Below, piece after piece: positions 17,141 through 26,657 of a stretch of DNA of 34,514 bases. The translations under genes were made by a program, and so were the position numbers. The DNA lies in assembly GCA_007280915.1 (NCBI GenBank), contig QYQL01000158.1:1-34514 (forward strand), in the 5' to 3' direction. The notes beneath the pieces were generated by a model. It saw only the letters and a program-made list of their open reading frames with translations. It made no database searches and had not been told where the DNA came from. Origin of the DNA: Verrucomicrobiaceae bacterium. Lineage in GTDB: Bacteria; Verrucomicrobiota; Verrucomicrobiia; Chthoniobacterales; Terrimicrobiaceae. Each line of letters opens with the position of its first letter. The stretch's first letter is position 1.

Positions 17141-18163
17141 CTATTCAGCCGCGCGATCCCGGCAGATCCAGCGGGTGTCGCCCAGACCTTTTTTGAATGC
17201 CTCAAGGGCCGCCGGTGACGAATTGATCCGGAGATTGCTGAAGGATCCGTCCTCGTTCTGCCAGCGTTCGTGCCAGTAAACGGCGGCCTTGATGCGCGGG
17301 TATCCGGGAATGAGCGTGAACGCGTCGCTGAACCATTTCGCCTTGTCTCCGGCTTTCGGAAATTCTCCGACGCCGAATTCCGCGAGCATCACGGGCTTGT
17401 CCGGGTCGAGCGCCGTGATCTCCTTGTATGGCCAGGCCAGTAGGTCGCCAAATTCCGCCCAGTTTCCATCTTCACGGAACTGCTTTCCGTAAACGCTCAG
17501 GCCGAGCCAGTCCACATAGTCGGGCCCCGGATAATACGAGGCCATGAGGTTCCAGTAATCATTGACTGCGGGGAAGGCGTTGACGTGATAAACCCACAGG
17601 ACATTGTGCGCTCCGCGCGCTCTGACCCGGTCCACGACGTATCTCCAGGCATTCTTGAAAACGTCGGGGCCGCCTTTCTCCGCGCCATAATACGCGCCAG
17701 ACCAGGGGAACCAGTCGCCGTTCATCTCGTTGCAGAATGAGACCAGGAATGGCTTTCCGAACGCCTTCGCGCCGTCCGCCCAGGAATCGATATAAGCATC
17801 CCACTTCCCCGCGAGAATCTCACGGAGTGAGAATTTGTCCGGCCCCTTGTTCTGGTCGTAGGGTTTGTCCCAGGGCGACCAGAAGACGAGGGGGACGGCT
17901 CCGTGCCGGTCGATCAGCGAGAGGTTGGCGGATGGAAAGCTCTGCTCCCCCCAGTAACTTGAGGAGGCGATGATGACGGGGGATTTTCCGGCAAGTTCCT
18001 CGAAGTTTTCGATGCCTTCCAAAGTGACGTTATCCTCGGTCTCGCCGAAATCCATGTAGGCACCGAAACAGACGCCGTTCTTATCCAGGAGGGAGGCGCT
18101 TTCCTCTCCGGCGAAAGCCGGCGCTGCAAGCAGCAGTCCGATTAAGAATATGCGCCCGGTCAT
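17141..18163 (-). CDS. Secreted GH26-like glycoside hydrolase (beta-mannanase/glucanase fold)
   Basis: This 340-residue protein has a signal peptide (hydrophobic residues 4-18, ending AFAG). It matches the GH26 (beta/alpha)8 barrel: FCNEMNGDWFPW carries the acid/base Glu (E146) and VMLAEFGVGEF the nucleophile (E262). Other supporting stretches are WSPWDKP and VDWLGLSVYG. Known GH26 enzymes cut beta-1,4-mannan, mixed-linkage beta-glucan or xylan. Its start codon overlaps the stop of the upstream GH18-NodB-GT2 gene in an ATGA, so translation is coupled, and it probably trims or releases the polysaccharide that the upstream protein makes rather than feeding on plant mannan. The role is inference; the family call is fairly firm. 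The upstream extension of the frame lies inside the neighbouring gene and was rejected. Confidence 0.8.
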   Translation of the reverse strand: MTGRIFLIGLLLAAPAFAGEESASLLDKNGVCFGAYMDFGETEDNVTLEGIENFEELAGKSPVIIASSSYWGEQSFPSANLSLIDRHGAVPLVFWSPWDKPYDQNKGPDKFSLREILAGKWDAYIDSWADGAKAFGKPFLVSFCNEMNGDWFPWSGAYYGAEKGGPDVFKNAWRYVVDRVRARGAHNVLWVYHVNAFPAVNDYWNLMASYYPGPDYVDWLGLSVYGKQFREDGNWAEFGDLLAWPYKEITALDPDKPVMLAEFGVGEFPKAGDKAKWFSDAFTLIPGYPRIKAAVYWHERWQNEDGSFSNLRINSSPAALEAFKKGLGDTRWICRDRAAE

Positions 18164-21100
18164 GGGATGGAAATCGAGGCGGTTCGCTGAAGTTTTCCCC
18201 ATCCCACCCAGGCACCGCGCACGGCTTGCACAATGGATTTCCAGATGACGTAGCTCAGCAGGGGGCGATAGATGAACCTTTGAGGAATGATCCTCAAAGC
18301 GTCCCTGAGCGGCAGACCTTCCATCCGGACCGCCGTCGCGGCAAGCACCACGTCGCAGCCGAGGAACGCGAGAAAATACGGGAGGATATCTCCCGAGTGG
18401 CCCATCAGGATGGATTGCAGGAAGAGGATGTCGATGAACGGGGAAAAGGCGACCAGGGCGACCTGGAAAAACCAGATCCCGGGAAGGCTGAACCAGCCGA
18501 GCGCCTTGAACCGCGGGTTGAACATGATGTCGCGGTGCTTCCATGTGCACTGCAGCGTGCCGTAGGCCCAGCGGAATCTCTGTTTGGCCAGAGTGGAAAA
18601 TGTCTCCGGTGCTTCGGTATGGGCGATCGCTTTCGGCTGGTATTCGATCCGGTATCCGGCCTTGTGGATCGCAAGAGTCAGGTCGGTATCCTCCGCCAGC
18701 GTTTCGTAGGAGAATCCCCCCGCCGCCAGAATGGCGGATCTGCGGATCGCGCTGATGGCTCCCGGAGCGACCGTGATGCAGTTCCATGCGGCATAGGCCC
18801 TGCGGTCGAGATTGAACCCGCTGACGTATTCCAGATCCTGGCATCGCGCGAGGAATGTCCGGAGGTTTCCCACACGGGCATGCCCCGAAACCGCCCCGAT
18901 GGCCGGATCATGGAATGCCGCGACGAGATGGCGGATGGCATCCTTCTCGAAGCGCGTGTCGGCATCGACAAAGACCAGAATTTCATTCTCCGTGGAATTT
19001 ACTCCATTTTGCAGGGCATGAGCCTTGCCCTGATTTGGCTGGGTGATCAGGCGGACCCTCGGATCTCCCGTCGCAGAAACCGCCTCTCCCGTCCGGTCGG
19101 ACGAGCCGTCATCCACGACGATGACTTCCATTTTTCCGGAGTAGTCGGAAGCCAGAATCGATCCGATGGTTTTTGCGATGACCTTTTCCTCGTTAAACGC
19201 GGGGATGAGAACCGAGACGCACGGCTCCGGGAAGGACGGCTGGTCCGGCGGCGGCTTGTGCAGGCGTGAAAGAATCACGACAAGGACCGTCCGGGCGAGA
19301 ACGAGAATCGTCCCCAGGACCAGAAACGCGCGCACGAAGTCCTGGAGCAGGTGCAGGATTTGAAATCCGATTCCGCTCGCGAACGAGTGGAAATTGATTT
19401 TTTCCGTCGTCACGGAAGGCATGATCCGGGCCTCGTCAATTCCGAGGAGTTCCCCGATCGTAAGGATCCGGTCGCCTCGCTCCCGCAGGTAGTCTATGAG
19501 GGAGGGAAGCGCGTCGAGCGTGGCGCTGCGATCTCCTCCTCCGTCGTGCAGCAGGATGATGTTTCCTTTGCCGCGGTCGGCCTTCACCAGCTTGAGGAGC
19601 TCTTCCGGACCGGGCTTCTGCCAGTCCCGAGGGTCGATGTTTTCGAGAACGGTCAGGTATCCCTGCGACTGGGCGATCTCGATGGGGACGAGTTCCTCAA
19701 GATCGGTGGGCTGGGAGTCGGCATTGTATGGGGGGCGGAACAGGGTGGTGGATCGTCCTGTTAACGATTCGATCAGGCGCTGGGTGGCATTCAGCTCCAA
19801 TCGGACAATGGAAGCGGGTTCCTCGGCGAGGTTGCTGTGCGTGAACGAGTGGTTGCCGATCTCGTGCCCCTCGGCGATGATTCGTCTGATGATGTCCGGG
19901 TAGCGCTCGGCTTCACCGCCGACGACGAAGAATGTGGCTTTGACGCCTTTTGCTTTAAGGATGTCGAGGATGGCCGGCGTCCATTCCGGATCCGGGCCGT
20001 CATCAAACGTGAGGGAAACATTCTCCGCTTGGTCTCCACCCATGCGAAAGAGAGTCGGGTGCGACGGAGGTTCCTCATAACTCGACGAGATGGCGCCTTC
20101 CGGGTTCCGGGAAAAACTGCGCCGTCCTTCCGCTGTTGTCGGGTCAAGGCTGACCACTTCGCCTTTTCCGATGGACGTGATGGTTTCCCCGTCCTCGATC
20201 GAGCGGCCGAGCATTTCCGGGGCTATGTCGGTCTGCGCGCCGATTGTCTTCCAGATCGCCGGATCCTCGAGTCCCAGGCGATTGACGATGACCCCGCCCA
20301 GTCCGTAGGCGCGGACCGCATTCCATTCGTTGGCGAACGAAGCCGCGTCGAGGAACCAGACGTCGTGGCCTTTTCCCTCGTAGTAGTAGGAAAACCAGCC
20401 GTTGAATGTCGGGGCATCATCTCTGACGCTCGTGCAGCCGGCATTTCCCGCCCGGCTCATCGCATCGGCAAAGGAAATCTGCTCGCCCGCCACGGAACCC
20501 TCCTCCCAGTCGGAGCCGTAGCTGCCGAGGGAGGCGATCCATTGTCCCGGTTCTCCGCAGTGGCTGATGACTTCGACCCAGCCGTCAAACCAATCCTGCG
20601 AGGCCAGCGGGCCCGCGGGGTCGCCTTCGCCGTTTTCATCGTGAAGGAGCGCGACAAAGTGGTCCACGTGGGGCGAGAGTCGGTCGAAATCCCATGCGGC
20701 AAAGGTCGAGTCCATCGTGACGCAAAGCCAGGTTTTTAACCCCATCTTTTTGAGGCCGTCCGCGATGAAGATGACCAGATCCGAAAGCTCGTTGTCCTCG
20801 CCGGCGTCCACTTCCTCCCAATCCAACACGACTCCGGAGGCACCGGCTTCCTTGAGGAGTCCGGACAGTTTGGTCACAAAAAGCTCCTTTTTCCCGTCGT
20901 CCGCCCGCATGAGGGATTCGACGGCCTCGGGGATCCTTCGGCTGCCGTTCAAATTTGTCAAAACCGGCATGATTTTGAGACCCTTTGGAGGCTGAATCCG
21001 GTCGAGTGCGGCATCAGAATCCTCCTGGGGCCCCTCTTCAAGATCCGTGAACGAGAGCCATTCCGGGCACAGGTGGGTCAGCAGATTCTCATGCAGTTTC

Positions 21101-21456
21101 AGAGAGCGGATGGCGTCCTCATCCCAGCCTGCGAAAAATGCGGCTTTGATTCCGGCGTTACCGCCACGCGCGGGACCCACGGGTTTGGGAGCCGGCTTTT
21201 CCCTGGCCAGCAACTTCAGAAGAACCCTGTCCTTGTTGCTCCCCGCCGGCAGAGTGGCGTTTTTTTGGTAGGCGCGGATCTGCTGCTTGAGGTTTTTCAG
21301 CGAGTTCGGGGAATCGAGCGCGGGAGCAACAAAAAGGGCCCGGAAAAACAACCCCAAGCCGATTGCCGCGAGGATCGCTCCAAGGCACGCGAGGATTTTG
21401 AAACGCACCCAGCGCCCCCCCCCGACATCCTGGAATACAAATCCGTGTTTTCGCAT
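18160..21456 (-). CDS. Trifunctional GH18-like / NodB deacetylase / GT2 polysaccharide synthase
   Basis: This single 1098-residue protein appears to build and process an exopolysaccharide. In order it has: an N-terminal membrane anchor (about 19-45); a GH18-like barrel (about 103-410) with LDWEE, where E214 sits at the catalytic position; a NodB polysaccharide deacetylase (about 478-672) with TFDDGPD (D485-D486) and metal-binding HSFTH (H536, H540); membrane spans at about 700-730; and a processive family-2 glycosyltransferase with VDDGS (782-784), DAD (831-833), AEDTD (921-925) and QRFRW (959-963), followed by C-terminal membrane spans. In other bacteria these activities are split, for example PgaC and PgaB for poly-N-acetylglucosamine. 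The GT2 and NodB domains suggest an N-acetylhexosamine polymer. The gene overlaps the GH26 gene by 4 bases. The polymer itself cannot be named from sequence. Confidence 0.88.
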   Translation of the reverse strand: MRKHGFVFQDVGGGRWVRFKILACLGAILAAIGLGLFFRALFVAPALDSPNSLKNLKQQIRAYQKNATLPAGSNKDRVLLKLLAREKPAPKPVGPARGGNAGIKAAFFAGWDEDAIRSLKLHENLLTHLCPEWLSFTDLEEGPQEDSDAALDRIQPPKGLKIMPVLTNLNGSRRIPEAVESLMRADDGKKELFVTKLSGLLKEAGASGVVLDWEEVDAGEDNELSDLVIFIADGLKKMGLKTWLCVTMDSTFAAWDFDRLSPHVDHFVALLHDENGEGDPAGPLASQDWFDGWVEVISHCGEPGQWIASLGSYGSDWEEGSVAGEQISFADAMSRAGNAGCTSVRDDAPTFNGWFSYYYEGKGHDVWFLDAASFANEWNAVRAYGLGGVIVNRLGLEDPAIWKTIGAQTDIAPEMLGRSIEDGETITSIGKGEVVSLDPTTAEGRRSFSRNPEGAISSSYEEPPSHPTLFRMGGDQAENVSLTFDDGPDPEWTPAILDILKAKGVKATFFVVGGEAERYPDIIRRIIAEGHEIGNHSFTHSNLAEEPASIVRLELNATQRLIESLTGRSTTLFRPPYNADSQPTDLEELVPIEIAQSQGYLTVLENIDPRDWQKPGPEELLKLVKADRGKGNIILLHDGGGDRSATLDALPSLIDYLRERGDRILTIGELLGIDEARIMPSVTTEKINFHSFASGIGFQILHLLQDFVRAFLVLGTILVLARTVLVVILSRLHKPPPDQPSFPEPCVSVLIPAFNEEKVIAKTIGSILASDYSGKMEVIVVDDGSSDRTGEAVSATGDPRVRLITQPNQGKAHALQNGVNSTENEILVFVDADTRFEKDAIRHLVAAFHDPAIGAVSGHARVGNLRTFLARCQDLEYVSGFNLDRRAYAAWNCITVAPGAISAIRRSAILAAGGFSYETLAEDTDLTLAIHKAGYRIEYQPKAIAHTEAPETFSTLAKQRFRWAYGTLQCTWKHRDIMFNPRFKALGWFSLPGIWFFQVALVAFSPFIDILFLQSILMGHSGDILPYFLAFLGCDVVLAATAVRMEGLPLRDALRIIPQRFIYRPLLSYVIWKSIVQAVRGAWVGWGKLQRTASISIP

Positions 21457-21462
21457 GTGAGC

Positions 21463-21483
21463 CGGTCCGGGCTGCCCGGACCG
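21463..21483 (-). promoter_or_regulatory. Stable hairpin immediately upstream of the polysaccharide synthase start codon
   Basis: A perfect 9-base GC-rich stem (21463-21471 and 21475-21483) with a 3-base loop lies in the 5' leader, ending 6 bases before the ATG. No Shine-Dalgarno is present between the hairpin and the ATG. It could limit ribosome access or stabilise the message. Confidence 0.6.
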
Positions 21484-21500
21484 AAAAGATTTAACAAATT

Positions 21501-21529
21501 ATCATATCACGCGCCCTACTGGATATCAA
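21501..21529 (-). promoter_or_regulatory. Promoter of the polysaccharide synthase/GH26 operon
   Basis: On the minus strand TTGATA (21524-21529) and TATGAT (21501-21506) are 17 bases apart, close to the sigma70 consensus and AT-rich compared with the surroundings. Predicted transcription starts near 21494, leaving a leader of about 38 bases that is mostly the hairpin. Confidence 0.7.
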
Positions 21530-21629
21530 GGCGATCCGGCGGCCTTGTGGTGCCGCCGATTTCATCTTCCGGACCGGGGAATCCGCAGCCGCTATTCATT
21601 GCGCCTGACGCCGCCTATGGGCACATGGG

Positions 21630-24443
21630 TCAGGAGGCGGTGATGAGTTGGCGAAGGACGAATGGCAGGATCCCGCCGTGGCGGTAGTAATCGACCTCGA
21701 TCGGGGTGTCGATCCGGAGCTTCACCGCAAGGGATTCTAATTTTCCATCCTTGCGGGTGATCGTAAGGGTCACGTCCTGCCGTGGCTGGACGTCCTCGCC
21801 GAGTCCGGTGATGTCGTAGGTTTCCGTCCCGTCCAAGCCAAGCGACTGGGCGGTGACACCGTCGGGGAATTGCAGCGGGAGCACTCCCATGCCGACGAGA
21901 TTGGAGCGGTGGATCCGTTCGAAGCTCTGGGCGACGACGGCTTTGACGCCGAGCAGGCGCGTCCCCTTCGCGGCCCAGTCGCGGCTTGATCCCGTTCCGT
22001 ATTCCTGTCCGGCGAAGATGACAAGCGGGGTTCCGGCAGCCTGATATTTCATACAGGCGTCGTAGATGCTCAACTGCCCGCCGTCCGGTTGGTGGATCGT
22101 GAGTCCGCCCTCCACTCGGGTTCCGTCGGCCTTCGGCGGGATCATGAGGTTTTTGATCCGGACGTTGGCGAATGTTCCGCGCGTCATCACCCGGTCGTTG
22201 CCGCGGCGGCTCCCGTAGCTGTTGAAGTCAATGGCCTTGATGCCGTTTTCAACAAGGTATTTTCCGGCTGGTGAGCTGGGCTTGATCGCTCCGGCGGGAG
22301 AAATGTGGTCGGTGGTGACGGAGTCCCCGAAGATTCCCATCGCGCGGGCGCCGGTGATATTTGCGATCGTGCCGGCCTCCATTCCGAAGCCTTCGAAGAA
22401 CGGGGGTTCCTGGATGTAGGTGCTCGCCCGGTCCCATTCGTAGATCTGTCCGGTGCTGGCAGGCACCTCGTTCCACTTCGGATTCTGCTCGGCGAATCCC
22501 GTGTAGAGCTTCTGGAAGACTTCCGGCTTAAGGGCGGACTGCATCTCGGTGCGGATTTCCTCCAGCGACGGCCAGATGTCTTTGAGATATACATCCACGC
22601 CGTCCTTGTCTTTTGCGATCGGCTCTTTCGACAGATCGATATCGACGCGGCCCGCGAGGGCAAAGGCGACAACGAGGGGAGGGGACATCAGGAAATTTGC
22701 ACGGATGTTCTGGTGGATGCGGGCCTCGAAATTCCGGTTGCCCGAGAGGACTGCCGCCGTGACGAGGTCGTTCGCGACGATGGCGGATTCGATCTCCGGG
22801 TTGAGCGGACCCGAGTTTCCGATGCACGTCGTGCACCCGTATCCCACGATCTGGAAGCCGAGCTGGTCGAGGTAGGGCTGGAGGCCGGATTTTTCTAAGT
22901 AATCCTTCACGACCCGCGAGCCGGGCGCGAGTGATGTCTTGACCGCGGGATCGACGCTGAGCCCGCGTGCGACGGCTTTTTTCGCGAGGAGACCCGCGCC
23001 GAGCATGACGCTCGGATTGCTGGTATTCGTGCAGCTCGTGATGGCGGCGATGAGGACGCTGCCGTCGCGGAGCGTGCTGTCCTGCTTGTGATATGGCGAC
23101 GAGGGAAGGTCCTTGAGCGGGTCGGGGGTAGGCCGGTCGGCGACCATCTCGGATTCGTCGGACGACAAGGCCCCGCTGACCTTGACGTTCGCGCTGCGGC
23201 CGAGATCGGCGGCGGATTTTCCATAGCCGCCTTCGGAGACCGGCCTGGTGAGGAGCGATGCGAAGGTGTTTTTGAGGTCGGGCAGGTTGATCCGGTCCTG
23301 CGGGCGCTTCGGTCCCGCGACGCCAGGCTGGACGGTCGAGAGGTCGATGTCGATGTCCACGCTGTAGGCGATGTCGCCTTTCTTCGGCATGCCGAAAAGA
23401 TTCTGCGCGCGGAAATAATTTTCGAACGCACGGCACTGGGCGTCGGTGCGGCCGGTCGCCGCAAGGAAGTTAACCGATTCGGAATCGACTGGGAAGAAGC
23501 CCATCGTCGCGCCGTATTCGGGTGCCATGTTCGCGATCGTGGCGCGGTCGGTGAGCGGCAGCGTTGCGGCGCCGTCGCCGTAGAATTCCACGAATTTTCC
23601 GACGACCTTGGCCGCGCGGAGGAGCTGGGTCACATGGAGGGCGAGGTCGGTCGCGGTGACTCCCTCGCGCAGGCGGTTCGTCAGGTGGACGCCGACCACC
23701 TCCGGAGTCAGGAAGTAGACCGGTTGACCAAGCATTCCAGCTTCCGCCTCGATGCCTCCGACCCCCCATCCCACAACTCCGAGGCCGTTGATCATCGTCG
23801 TGTGGGAATCCGTTCCGACCAGCGTGTCGGGGTAATAGATGTCTCCGGATGCGGATGGCGAGGAAAGGACGCCCTTGGCAAGATATTCCAGGTTGACCTG
23901 ATGGACAATGCCGATCCCGGGAGGCACGACGCCGAATGTCTGGAAAGCCTGCTGGCCCCACTTCAAAAACTGGTAGCGCTCGCGGTTCCGCTTGAACTCC
24001 ATTTCCAGGTTCAGCCGGAGCGCATCCGCCGAGCCGTAGAAATCGACCTGCACCGAGTGATCCACGACGAGGTCCACCGGCACGAGCGGCTCGATGATCG
24101 CGGGGTTGCCGCCGAGACTTTTGACAGCGCTGCGCATCGCGGCGAGGTCAACGAGAAGCGGCACCCCGGTGAAGTCCTGCAGGACGATGCGCGCGACAAC
24201 AAACGGAATCTCTTCCGTCGCCGGTGCCTTCGCGTTCCAGTTTGCCAGCGTCTCGACATCCTTCGCCTGAACTTTTTTTCCGTCGCAGTTCCGGAGGACT
24301 GATTCCAGAACGATCCGGATGCTGACCGGCAGCTTTGAGACTGGACCGATTCCCTTTTCCTCCAGGGCGATGAGCGAATGCAGGTGGCCGGTCTTGCCGT
24401 TGCCGAGGTCAAATGGACGAAGGGTGTCGAATGGCATGTTCAT
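21630..24443 (-). CDS. acnA: Aconitate hydratase A
   Basis: Aconitase interconverts citrate and isocitrate in the TCA cycle. The 937-residue protein carries the [4Fe-4S] ligands C471 (TSCTNTSNP) and C537/C540 ([12 protein letters not shown]), the active-site [13 protein letters not shown] (211-223) and the swivel domain [14 protein letters not shown]. It is somewhat longer than the usual 890 or so residues because of an extra segment at about 400-455 between the Fe-S core domains. The start at 24443 gives MNMPFDTL; the second ATG two codons later would also fit. No Shine-Dalgarno. The gene stands alone between the polysaccharide operon and a binding-protein gene on the same strand. Confidence 0.96.
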   Translation of the reverse strand: MNMPFDTLRPFDLGNGKTGHLHSLIALEEKGIGPVSKLPVSIRIVLESVLRNCDGKKVQAKDVETLANWNAKAPATEEIPFVVARIVLQDFTGVPLLVDLAAMRSAVKSLGGNPAIIEPLVPVDLVVDHSVQVDFYGSADALRLNLEMEFKRNRERYQFLKWGQQAFQTFGVVPPGIGIVHQVNLEYLAKGVLSSPSASGDIYYPDTLVGTDSHTTMINGLGVVGWGVGGIEAEAGMLGQPVYFLTPEVVGVHLTNRLREGVTATDLALHVTQLLRAAKVVGKFVEFYGDGAATLPLTDRATIANMAPEYGATMGFFPVDSESVNFLAATGRTDAQCRAFENYFRAQNLFGMPKKGDIAYSVDIDIDLSTVQPGVAGPKRPQDRINLPDLKNTFASLLTRPVSEGGYGKSAADLGRSANVKVSGALSSDESEMVADRPTPDPLKDLPSSPYHKQDSTLRDGSVLIAAITSCTNTSNPSVMLGAGLLAKKAVARGLSVDPAVKTSLAPGSRVVKDYLEKSGLQPYLDQLGFQIVGYGCTTCIGNSGPLNPEIESAIVANDLVTAAVLSGNRNFEARIHQNIRANFLMSPPLVVAFALAGRVDIDLSKEPIAKDKDGVDVYLKDIWPSLEEIRTEMQSALKPEVFQKLYTGFAEQNPKWNEVPASTGQIYEWDRASTYIQEPPFFEGFGMEAGTIANITGARAMGIFGDSVTTDHISPAGAIKPSSPAGKYLVENGIKAIDFNSYGSRRGNDRVMTRGTFANVRIKNLMIPPKADGTRVEGGLTIHQPDGGQLSIYDACMKYQAAGTPLVIFAGQEYGTGSSRDWAAKGTRLLGVKAVVAQSFERIHRSNLVGMGVLPLQFPDGVTAQSLGLDGTETYDITGLGEDVQPRQDVTLTITRKDGKLESLAVKLRIDTPIEVDYYRHGGILPFVLRQLITAS

Positions 24444-24576
24444 GAGTTTGGTAAATCAAGCAGGTTTCATGCGCATCGCGCAATACCGTGTAAAACAAAA
24501 ATGAACGTCAGGATTTTCCATCAAGAGGCCCGGCGGATACTCTCGATTCGCACGCGCGGGGCCCAGAAAGACAAGC

Positions 24577-25740
24577 TCAGGGTGCGACGGTCTCGAGGTA
24601 GTTGAACTTTCCATCGGAAACCCGGACGACGATGCCTGACTTCGAGGGGTTTCTTTCGGCATCAAGAGTGATTGTTCCGGTGACTCCTTCAAAACCGCTT
24701 GTGGCGGCGAGGGAGGCTTGCATGGCGGCGGGGTCGGTGCCGCCGGCGCGGCGGATTCCATCCGCAAGAAAATCGACCGAATCATAGCCGAGGGCGGCGA
24801 GGGCGAGGGGATCCCCGCCGTTTGCCTCGTGGTAGGATTTGACAAACGCGGCGGTTTTTTCCGACGGCTCCCCCGCCGAAAAGTGGCTGGCGAAGTAGGT
24901 ATTGTTGACGGCTTCCCCGCCCGCCGAAAGAAACTCCTGGGATTCCCATCCATCCGTTCCGATGAACGGCTGGTCGAGGCCGAGCGTCCGGGCCTGCCTG
25001 ATGATTTTTGCGGCATCGGTGAAATAGGAGGGGAGAAAGATCACTTCCGGTTGGGCTGCCTTGATCGCCTGAAGCGCAGAGGCGAAATCGACCGATCCCT
25101 TCCGGTAGGTTTCCTTGGCGCCGATTTTCCCGCCGTGGTCGAGGAAATCCTTTTCAAAACTCGCGACGAGGTCCGCGCTATACTCGCTGTCCGGGTCCCA
25201 GAGTATGGCGGCGGAAGACACGCCGATCGAGCGGGCGAACTTCGACATGATGAGGCCCTGGAACAGATCCGAGTAGCAGACCCGGAAGATCATGGGGCCG
25301 GCTGCAGTGAGCTTGGAGTGGGTCGATCCGGGAGAGATCATCGGGATGCCGAGTTCTCCGGCCACGGGAGCCGCCTTCAGGGAACTCTCCGAGGTGACCT
25401 CGCCCAGCAGGGCCACGACTTTTTCCTTTTCAACAAGCTCGCGCACCGCCTGCGCCGCCCGTTCGGGGTCGGATTCGGTATCCCGGATCACCAGGTCGAC
25501 AGGCTTTCCCGAGATTCCGCCAGCGGCATTCCATTCCTTCACGGCCAGTTTCATGCCGGCGAGGGCGGACTGTCCGAACGCCGCCTGCGCTCCGCTCAGG
25601 GGGAGGAATGCACCGACCGGGATTCCCTTCACCGGCGGGGGAGTGGGCGGAGCCTTGGGAGCTTCCGGGGCTGGTGTTTTCCCGCACGCCGACAGGAACA
25701 CTGCCGCTCCGAGGGCCAATGCGGATGTATTGAACTTCAC
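24577..25740 (-). CDS. Orphan branched-chain-amino-acid-type ABC substrate-binding lipoprotein
   Basis: This 387-residue lipoprotein starts at a GTG with a signal peptide ending in the lipobox LSAC (C19), followed by a Pro/Ala-rich linker. The rest is the LivJ/Leu-Ile-Val-binding fold (Peripla_BP_6): IPVGAFLPLSGAQAAFGQS at the start of lobe 1, DTESDPERAAQAVREL, a ligand-contact ISPGSTHSKLT segment and FIGTDGW in lobe 2. Proteins of this group bind amino acids, amides or aromatic acids outside the cytoplasmic membrane. No permease or ATPase gene is adjacent, so it either works with a transporter encoded elsewhere or acts as a sensor. It is divergent from the ThuA gene. Confidence 0.85.
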   Translation of the reverse strand: MKFNTSALALGAAVFLSACGKTPAPEAPKAPPTPPPVKGIPVGAFLPLSGAQAAFGQSALAGMKLAVKEWNAAGGISGKPVDLVIRDTESDPERAAQAVRELVEKEKVVALLGEVTSESSLKAAPVAGELGIPMISPGSTHSKLTAAGPMIFRVCYSDLFQGLIMSKFARSIGVSSAAILWDPDSEYSADLVASFEKDFLDHGGKIGAKETYRKGSVDFASALQAIKAAQPEVIFLPSYFTDAAKIIRQARTLGLDQPFIGTDGWESQEFLSAGGEAVNNTYFASHFSAGEPSEKTAAFVKSYHEANGGDPLALAALGYDSVDFLADGIRRAGGTDPAAMQASLAATSGFEGVTGTITLDAERNPSKSGIVVRVSDGKFNYLETVAP

Positions 25741-25878
25741 CGTGGCATTCTAGCGGCGGCCGCACGCCAAGGGCAATGGATTTTCCGCTGTCGGAAGCCT
25801 TGTCCGGGCGCGGCCAGTGCGTTTTGCCGGATTTCCAGTTTGCCAAACTCCACCTGTCGGGAGCATGGTCTCAAAGAC

Positions 25879-26649
25879 ATGTTATCCAACACGCGCGTTG
25901 TTGTCTGGGGCGAGTTTCGCCACGAAAAAGCGGACCCGAAAGTCGGCGCGATCTATCCTTTGGGCATTCATGGGACGATCGCGGATTTTCTCCGCCGGGA
26001 TCCGGATCTGGACGTTTCGACGGCATGGCTGGACCAGCCGGATCACGGACTGGGCGGCGACGTTCTCGAGAAGACGGACGTTCTGGTCTGGTGGGGACAC
26101 ATCGCGCATCGGGAAGTTTCCGATGAGTTGGTGGCGCGGATCCATCGCAGGGTTCTTGAAGGCATGGGGCTGGTGGTGCTCCACTCCGGCCATTACTCCA
26201 AAATCTTCAAATCGCTCATGGGCACGACCTGCTCGTTGAAGTGGCGTGAGTCGACCGACAAGGAGCGGATTTGGAATATCGCCCCGCATCACCCGATCAC
26301 GCAGGGGATCGGAGATTATTTCGAGATCCCTGCCGAGGAAATGTATGGGGAACCCTTTGGAATCCCCGCCCCGGACGAGCTGATTTTCATATCATGGTTC
26401 ACCGGCGGCGAGGTGTTTCGGAGCGGGGCGACCTGGCAGCGGGGGAACGGGAAGGTTTTCTACTTCCGGCCCGGCCATGAGACCTACCCGGCCTACCATC
26501 AGGCGGAGGTTCAAAAAGTCATCGTCAATGCTGTCAGGTGGGCTCGGCCGACCGTCCGCGTTCCGGATTCCTGTCCGAATTCCCCGGCACTTGAACCCCT
26601 GCCCGAGGATCCCGAGGCGGCGGAGCGCTCCACGATGGGCTTCCGTTGA
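25879..26649 (+). CDS. ThuA-like protein (trehalose-utilisation/glutamine-amidotransferase fold)
   Basis: This 256-residue protein belongs to the ThuA family, which has a class-I amidotransferase-like fold and is linked to sugar catabolism. Recognised stretches are RVVVWGEFRHEK at the N-terminus, DVLVWWGHIAH, GMGLVVLHSGHYSK at the elbow position where amidotransferases carry Cys but this family has Ser or similar, and FYFRPGHETYPAYH near the end. The ATG at 25879 is the first that gives the family N-terminus; upstream open frame overlaps the opposite gene. It is 8 bases ahead of a Gfo/Idh/MocA oxidoreductase, a common partner, so the two likely act together on a sugar or sugar derivative. The biochemical reaction of ThuA is not established. 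Confidence 0.85.
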   Translation: MLSNTRVVVWGEFRHEKADPKVGAIYPLGIHGTIADFLRRDPDLDVSTAWLDQPDHGLGGDVLEKTDVLVWWGHIAHREVSDELVARIHRRVLEGMGLVVLHSGHYSKIFKSLMGTTCSLKWRESTDKERIWNIAPHHPITQGIGDYFEIPAEEMYGEPFGIPAPDELIFISWFTGGEVFRSGATWQRGNGKVFYFRPGHETYPAYHQAEVQKVIVNAVRWARPTVRVPDSCPNSPALEPLPEDPEAAERSTMGFR

Positions 26650-26657
26650 TTTTAAAC

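Noticed and set aside
18164-18844. N-terminal extension of the GH26 frame
   Set aside because: It lies inside the synthase gene in another frame; the signal peptide starts at 18163 and overlaps the stop codon in the usual ATGA form.
21537-21558. 7-base GC hairpin downstream of aconitase as a terminator
   Set aside because: No T-run follows it on the minus strand; it may still be a weak pause or stability element.
24718-25878. N-terminal extension of the ThuA frame by about 387 codons
   Set aside because: It runs antisense through the binding-lipoprotein gene and has no family features; ThuA similarity begins at 25879.
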